Source of the DNA: Eublepharis macularius
Taxonomy: Eukaryota > Chordata > Lepidosauria > Squamata > Eublepharidae
DNA length: 64,000 bases
Assembly (NCBI RefSeq): GCF_028583425.1
Contig: NC_072800.1
Location: 11,049,001-11,113,000, forward strand
Direction of reading: 5' to 3'
The stretch's first letter is position 1. Each line of letters starts with the position of its first letter. Below the pieces are notes generated by a model that was not told the DNA's origin, ran no database searches, and saw nothing but the letters and a program-made list of their open reading frames with translations. Positions 58,086 to 64,000 of this stretch are shown here, piece after piece. A program made the translations under genes and the position numbers.

Positions 58086-58390
58086 AAGGAAAAGGCAAGA
58101 AGAAGAGTGGAGGCTTGAAGGAGAGTCTTGGGAGGAAGAGATGGTGGAAGATGCAGGAGGTAAACAGGCCAGGTTGAGCAGGCCAGCGAGTGGATTGAGA
58201 GGGAGTCAGGGTGAGGTATACCGCCCCTCCTTCCACAGAGCAGGGTCCTGCAAAATCCCTGGCCCCCCTGTGACGTCAGGAGCAGACTGCCCAGTGCCAC
58301 GCCCAGCGGCAGCTGCGGCAAGCCCTGACATGGACGACATATGCCGGCAAAACCTGTAGGCGTGGCATTTTGAAGCATTGCGGTTTTGTA
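57213..58390. other. GC-rich minisatellite block with TATA box, possibly LTR-derived
   Basis: Contains two copies of a ~75-bp unit (AGGTCAACYGG and CAAACAGAGGGGGCAGCCAG at 57281-57400), a ~60-bp unit about twice (57760-57880), CCCTATAAAAGCTGGCTGGG at 57995-58014, a GAGCCG hexamer about 8 times (58038-58085) and a CRE-like TGACGTCAGG at 58270. The 301-residue open frame across it is low-complexity, and I do not regard it as a gene. The mix recalls an LTR promoter region, but no clean termini were found. Confidence 0.4.
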
Positions 58391-58845
58391 GATACCAGCA
58401 GGCAGTTGCATAGAAGATTCACTTGGCAGTTATCAATTGGACTTAGCTCGAATGCCAGTTTACATTTTGGATGAATGAACTGTTTTTGTATTGAATTTGT
58501 ATTAACTTTGGAGACTGTAATTTTCCTACCAGTTGGATATTGTGACAAATATGCTTATTTATTAGTATTTTTTTATGAAATTGGATATATTTATTGTAAC
58601 TTATTAATGAAATTGCACACTTTTTGCACTTTATACACATATACATTTATTGATATTGACTGTGTACTCCAGGAAGGGTGGTGTGCTGTTAGTTCTTTGA
58701 ATTTCCGGAGTAGCCCTTTGTGGTTTTGGCTCTGTGACTGGCACTTGGCCAATTTTTTCTATGAAAGAGACATCCAGCAGAATAAAAGCCTCGCTTATTA
58801 GCATCTGGGGTTTTTAATAAACCTCTTAAAAATTCTTACTGTGGT

Positions 58846-58952
58846 TTATTTATTTACTTCACTTCTATCCTGTCTCTATCCCCAGTGGGAACCGAAACAG
58901 CATTCTCTCCTTTCCCATTTTATCCTCTCACTGATCCTGTGAAATAGATTAG
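58846..58952 (-). mobile_element. tRNA-derived SINE, distal half
   Basis: Tail half of a third-family SINE whose head half is at 59165-59285. The two were separated by the foldback MITE at 58953-59164. Confidence 0.7.
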
Positions 58953-59164
58953 GGCCGATTCCAGACGACTAACCTGAAGGCGCTGCATGCCGCCATGTCC
59001 CGGATCGTGACGGGGAAAACGCGAAATATCGCATTTTCTCGCGCGAGTTTGGCGCGAGGTCGCGCCAAACTCGCGCGAGAAAATGCGATATTTCACGTTT
59101 TCCCCGTCACGATCCGGAACATGGCGGCATGCAGCGCCTTCAGGTTAGTCGTCTGGAATCGGCC
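58953..59164. mobile_element. CpG-rich foldback MITE, related family (GGCCGATTCC ends)
   Basis: Nearly perfect 212-bp inverted repeat with ends GGCCGATTCCAGACGAC and flanks TAG / CAG. It interrupts a minus-strand tRNA-derived SINE whose halves lie at 58846-58952 and 59165-59285. Confidence 0.85.
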
Positions 59165-59285
59165 CAGGTCTAGCGGGTGTGACTGGACAAATTTGCCCGG
59201 AAGCTTCCATGGCAGAGTGGGGATTAAAATTTAGGTTTCCCAGACCTTAGTCGAACACTCTAACCGGTATACCCCATTGGCTAAG
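59165..59285 (-). mobile_element. tRNA-derived SINE, head half
   Basis: Contains GACTGGACAAATTTGCCCGG, CCATGGCAGAGTGGGGAT and CACTCTAACCGGTATACC, the tRNA-like head of the same SINE. Confidence 0.7.
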
Positions 59286-60970
59286 CAGAGGGCCCAGCAA
59301 CTGGTGGTTTACACCAAGATCTTAGCTGCTTTTTCACAGAATGTCTCCTGGCACATGCTGATAATTGAGAGCTTGGATCGTTATTCTCATGACAGTTTCA
59401 AGCCAGAGGCAGCATGCAGATTTTTATCAATTCAGGCTGAGGCACTCGAGTGACTTTTGCTGGGCCCAGATCTGCTTTTTATCAACGATCTCAAGTGGAG
59501 CCTGGTCAAAGGTCACAACGGAGTGCCAAAATTTGTGCAGAGTTTAGCAGTCTGGCTAGGGTGATGTTTGATGCTGCAGCCTTCAGTACATTAATCCACT
59601 AAAAATCCCTGTGGTTTGAGAACAGGGGCAGCCCAGTGGCTAACCCTACGCTCTAAATGGGGGAAAAACAGCTTTGAATCTCTCTGCTGCCAGGATCCCT
59701 CTTAGGTGGGTAGAGGCAGGGCACTGGCTCTCCCCCTTCCTCCCCCTTTGCAATGGGGAGATGAAATGAGGGATCTACTTAATCTTGTAATCTCTTCAAG
59801 CCCCCTGTAATGTATGTGAAGCATGTTGATTTCTCAGACTCACAAAATACAAAAGCTAAAAGTTATTGGATTAAACCACGGAGACCATTTTCAAACTGAC
59901 AACTTTTAATAGGTAGACCTGGAAAGCATTCGGGTTCTTGAACTTTACTGTAATTGGGAATGAAAGAGATGGACCGGGAGAGCTTTTCCCTGATGGACAA
60001 GGGGTGTTCCACTGGTGGACGACTCTACTGTTGGTGGAATGGAATCTTTGGATCTAATTTAGTCTCCCTAAAACTGAGACCTTTGTCGTATTCAAAAATA
60101 TTAAATTTAAGTTTAGTTTATTCATCTATTGATTACCATAATTATTTTATTGGCTGCTCCCTTTCAGAAATACTAAGCTCTTTTCAGTTTTTAAAATGAG
60201 TTATTTTAAGACTACGGATTGGCATTTCTCTGCAGCCACAGATCTCCCAGTATGTTCCAGTCTTCGGACTTTAATAGGAGGATCAGAGCTTCAAACTGAA
60301 AAATCGTACCTGCTGATTTCTGCAGATCAGGGCGTTGGTAACAGCACAGTAGATCAGACTGCAATCTTCTGCTCAAGGGCAATCCTCATAATTCACAAAA
60401 GGAGAAAGGTAAATTTTAAATCAAGCCTGGGTTCTTACTCTGGTTTCAGGGTGCATTGTTGTTTGGCAAGAATGGGATTAAGAAGTGGTTTTCCATCACA
60501 GGAAATGATTTCAGTGGTTTTAAAGAGCAGTCTTCTTGTTTTTTTGGCAGTCATGTTGCCAGTGGAAAAAAAAATCACAGACTAATTAAGATTATAAAAG
60601 AAAATAGCCTGTTTAGTTTTGCTGTACAATGGAAAACAGTTTTAAGGGGCCAGGAATTCTCACACATGTTCCCAACTTATCTACTCCGACCATCCCCAGC
60701 CCAGCCCTAACAGTTTCATAGACTGAAGGAGAGCGTTGCCCTATTTGTTTGTGCAGCTAGAAGAGATGGATTCGCCTGGCTGTGGCTTATCTCAGGCTTT
60801 CCATCTCTGAATCCCTGTCTCTGGCTTCTACATTTCATACAGGGATGGGCCAAGACATTCAAACAGCCCCGAAGCAAGCGCTGCCAATGGACTTCAGCGG
60901 TGCTGGCTTAGCTCAGACCTGAGACGCAATGGCAGGCAACAGGTAGTGGCTTGCCCATACGTGACCCATT
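59286..60970. other. Upstream intergenic sequence, nothing recognised
   Basis: The 129-residue open frame at 60196-60585 has no recognisable domain. 58391-58845, 61596-62377 and 62579-63539 are also without supported features. Confidence 0.4.
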
Positions 60971-60978
60971 ATCTTAGG

Positions 60979-61180
60979 CAGGGCTTTTTTTTCCGGGAAA
61001 AGAGGTGGTGGAACTCAGTGGGTTGCCCTTGGAGAAAAGGGTCACATGGCTGGTGGCCCTGCCCCCTGATCTCCAGACAGAGGAGAGTTGAGATTGCCCT
61101 CCGTGCCGCAGAGCCATGTGACCCTTTTCAAGCGGTTCCAGAACTCCATTCCACTGTGTTCCAGCTGAAAAAAAGCCCTG
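60979..61180. mobile_element. hAT-type foldback MITE (CAGGGC family), internally deleted
   Basis: Perfect 8-bp duplication ATCTTAGG on both sides. About 55 bp of the centre and right arm are missing relative to siblings, so the copy no longer folds back along its full length. Confidence 0.9.
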
Positions 61181-61370
61181 ATCTTAGGTAGCTTTCCTGT
61201 CACTGGAGCAGCTGCCAATACAGCAAGCAGCAACGGGGTTCCCACGTGGCAGGAGGGTTTCCCTGCGTCAGTACTCCAGCAGCAGCCGCCGCCACCACCT
61301 CTCCCCTGGACTACAGGGCCTTTTCAATCTGTTTTTAAATACTGGCATTTGAGTATCATTATATCAATAT

Positions 61371-61595
61371 AACAACAACAACAACCACCACCATGCTTAT
61401 GCACCGCTCTTCTGGACAGATTAATGCCTCACCCTGAGCGGTCAAGTTAGCGTTATTGTTATCCCCACAATACAGCTGGGGAGCCGGGCTGAGAGGAGGG
61501 GCTTACCCAAGGCCACCCGCGCAAGAGTGGGATTTGAACCAGTAGAGTGCTGATTCACAGCCGAACCACTTAACCACTGGGCTACAGCAGCAGTT
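61371..61595 (-). mobile_element. tRNA-derived SINE, second family
   Basis: Matches 51964-52191 along its length and has a box-B complement GGGATTTGAACCAG. Confidence 0.7.
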
Positions 61596-62377
61596 CTATA
61601 ACATTGTGAATGTATCTGTACTTGTTTCTTTGAATTCTCAAGCTTTCATTTTAAACAGCAGGTTTTTTTCCTGTTTGCCCACAGCCGTGTGGTGGAGTTA
61701 TGCAGCTCCTTCGATTCCCTCGCCGTTTCTCCAATCCTTCTGCAACCTGCTTTGCTGCAAAGTTATATTAATGATAATAATCTGCTTATCAGGTTCTCTG
61801 AGTTTCCATTTTCTTAAAAATTAAGTCTCTTCACTGCATAGATATAAGGGAGAGCCGTATCTCTGCAATGAAAGCGGCTAGAGACTTGCTCTTTTAAAAT
61901 AGGAATTCAAAGAACCTGATTCACAGATGGTTATATCAATATAATGTTATAAAATTTATTTAAACATGTATACCCTAGATTTCCACATAGCTCAGGGCAC
62001 CTTATTCAATTGCTGATTTAAAAAAAAAAGCCACTGAAAAAGCAGTGGCCTGGAAGAGAGGGGGGACGGCTGCCGCCAGGGGATCGGGGCAGGGAACCTG
62101 GGGGGAAAACTGTCATGGGGAAGCCCTGTTGTGTATTGGCAGCAGCAACAGGGAAACCACACAAACCTGTCCCTGTACAGAACCAACCGCAATGTCACAA
62201 AGATTTTCCGGCAGCTGCCGGCAACACTCACATAGCTGGCATTAAGGATGCATGTGTGTAAGAGTTAGAGCATCCCATATCCATACTTTTCCAGGTGTAT
62301 ATCTAAACATTTTTTAAAATGTACATTTAAAACGACAATGCATCACACCCACACTATATAGGTACAGTCTGGAGTGG

Positions 62378-62578
62378 AGACTGACCTCAAGTCATATCTG
62401 ATTTACGACAGGCGGGGTTTTCATGGCAAGAGACCAATAGAGGTGGTTTGCCACCTGCCTCTGCAACCCTGGTCTTCGTTGAAGGTCTCCCATCCAATTA
62501 CTAACCAAGGCTGACCCTGCTTAACTAGTGAGATCTGATGAGATCAGGCTCACCTGGGCTATCCAGGTCAGAGTACAG
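62378..62578 (-). mobile_element. 5S-rRNA-derived SINE
   Basis: Complete on the minus strand, from the tail (CTCAAGTCATATCTG) to the 5S-like head (GTCTCCCATCCAATTACTAA, GAGATCTGATGAGATCAGG). Confidence 0.75.
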
Positions 62579-63539
62579 GTAGAGTCTAGGAAGCAAATAA
62601 AACAAGAGGTCAAGCCTTTGCATTACTCTCTGCAGATATGCTTTTCATAAAGCTAGACAGGGCATGCTATGAGACCCAAGGTAGCCTCACCTGGATTCAA
62701 TCATGACCAACTGGGTTGGGTTACCCATGTGACTCTCTCTTGGTGGCACATGCAGATCAAGTGTGTGTGCAAAGGCCCTTGCTGGCCCATGTCAGACTGT
62801 CTGCACCTCCCTTTGTTATTTCTCAATCTCTACTAGTACTGTTCTTATGCCTCTTGCAAGCCGGCTGAAGAGAGGCTGGATGCAGCCAGGCATTTTCAGA
62901 GATCTGAGTTCCAGTCTTCACCATTTGCATCGGAGCAATTTTAAGTTAGGTCCTTTACAGTATGGTATAGTCACAGGCATTGTCCAGATACATAAAACAA
63001 ACATGCAAACACGCATTTCACTTCTGTAATAATTTATATGAAAAGATGACTAAACAAGCGCATTGCCATTAGAAATATTTTGCTTTAAAAACAAATCTAG
63101 AGAACTCCACTGTATTAAAAAAGCACCCCATTCCCACATAAAGTGCAAATCAGAAGTGCCCTTTTCATAAATTTCAATGCAGAAGGCTCAGTTTTAACCT
63201 AGTGCTCACAACTCACCACATTGTGTTTTGGGGAATTCATTAAAACGTTCCTATCAAAGCCACAAAACTCGTATGAATTATTTGTTTTTTAAAAAGATGA
63301 TTTTTAAAAATGAGACGTTCCGTTACACAATCAACTGCTTACAAAAGCTGGTTTTCAGAGTAAAGAAGAAAAGGGGAGTCCTCTCCAGCTGGGTTCCCAA
63401 AGAGCAGCAGCACCTCTTCTAGCAACACTTGATACAAATTGGGCAGAACGCTGTAAACCTGGCCACTCCCACAAGCATCCGCAATCTCTCTCCTATCCAT
63501 GAAGGTAGTTTCAGGCAGGTATCCATGTTGGTCCGCTGT

Positions 63540-63737
63540 GTAAGAGCAAGATTCAAGTCCAGCAGCACCTGAAAGACCACTGAGATTTCCAAGGTGTGAG
63601 CTTTCGAGAGTCTGAGCTCCCATTGTCTGAAGAAGAGTCCCTTACTGGTATCCGAAGAAGGGAGCACGGACTCCCAAATGCTTATACCCTGAAAATCTTG
63701 TTGTTTTTAAAAGTGCTGCTGGACTTGAATCTTGTTT
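63540..63737. repeat. Inverted pair of Penelope-like 3' ends
   Basis: GTAAGAGCAAGATTCAAGTCC and CAGCAGCACC on the left face AGTGCTGCTGGACTTGAATC on the right. The centre has CTGAAGAAGAGTCCC and CCGAAGAAGGGAG. The left half, read on the minus strand, retains CTCTCGAAAGCTCACACC, but the CUGANGA box is broken. Confidence 0.6.
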
Positions 63738-64000
63738 TCCAAATCCAGTGATCTTCCACTGCACAAGTCTGCTGGTCTTTCCATAACAGGGAAATCTTTG
63801 CCTGAAGGCACCAAACGGCCACAGCTGGTTCTGAAGGACCTATGAACAGCTGTTTTGGCCTCATACCTGCTCACTCTCCGGCTGTTCACACCGTGAACAT
63901 AAGCTGGAGACGAAAGCAAAGAAGGCATCAATGTAGGCCTCAGGAGGACTTCCTCATCCTAGTACAGTACTCGCATATCTCCTGCCTGCTTATCAGCTCA

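Noticed and set aside
57213..58118. 301-residue open frame
   Set aside because: Low-complexity translation of minisatellites and a GAGCCG array. No domain or splice context.
40374..64000. An upstream neighbouring gene such as ZDHHC11
   Set aside because: Mammalian gene order suggests it, but no exon-like conserved sequence was seen. Open frames here lack domains.
1..64000. CRISPR arrays, operons or prophage-like genes
   Set aside because: The repeats are dispersed transposons with target duplications, and the DNA is vertebrate. No spacer-like regularity.

Overview
The window looks like nuclear DNA of a squamate reptile, most likely a lizard. The evidence is a vertebrate TPPP coding exon with introns, plus a repeat mix typical of squamates: CR1, L2, an RTE-like LINE, L1, Penelope-like elements, 5S-rRNA-derived and tRNA-derived SINEs, and many short DNA transposons. 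There are no bacterial or viral genes. The species cannot be named from sequence alone.

The one host gene I can support is TPPP (tubulin polymerization promoting protein) on the minus strand. Its first coding exon is at 20701-21015, with a good acceptor and donor. A CpG island at about 38.86-40.1 kb is the likely promoter and non-coding first exon; two strong minus-strand splice donors lie in it. On this reading 21.0-39.5 kb is intron 1, 1-20.7 kb is part of intron 2, and 40-64 kb is upstream intergenic DNA. I did not find the remaining coding exons, so they probably lie beyond the left edge.

Most of the rest is transposable elements. A near-full-length CR1 with both ORFs open (about 2.5-7.0 kb) lies antisense to TPPP in intron 2. 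There are three families of nearly self-complementary (foldback) DNA elements: a hAT-type family (CAGGGC ends, 8-bp target duplications, eight copies), a GAGCC-ended family (3-bp duplications, six copies) and a CpG-rich GGCCGTTTCC-ended family (3-bp duplications, four copies). Further hAT-type elements, degenerate L2, RTE and L1 pieces, a solo LTR and many SINEs fill the remainder. Several are nested and can be ordered in time.

The most interesting signal is in Penelope-like element (PLE) remnants. Two different sequences, at 46519-46558 and 50627-50667, each fold into a small hammerhead-ribozyme-like core: CUGANGA, one extra base, a 6-bp helix II, GAAA, a self-complementary tetranucleotide, a cleavable base, then a short helix I. 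One of these sequence families recurs as inverted pairs elsewhere and also follows a GIY-YIG endonuclease remnant, which ties it to Penelope-like elements. I recall that small hammerhead variants acting as dimers have been described for such elements, so the class is probably known while these copies may not be. I found no clearly new multi-gene system.
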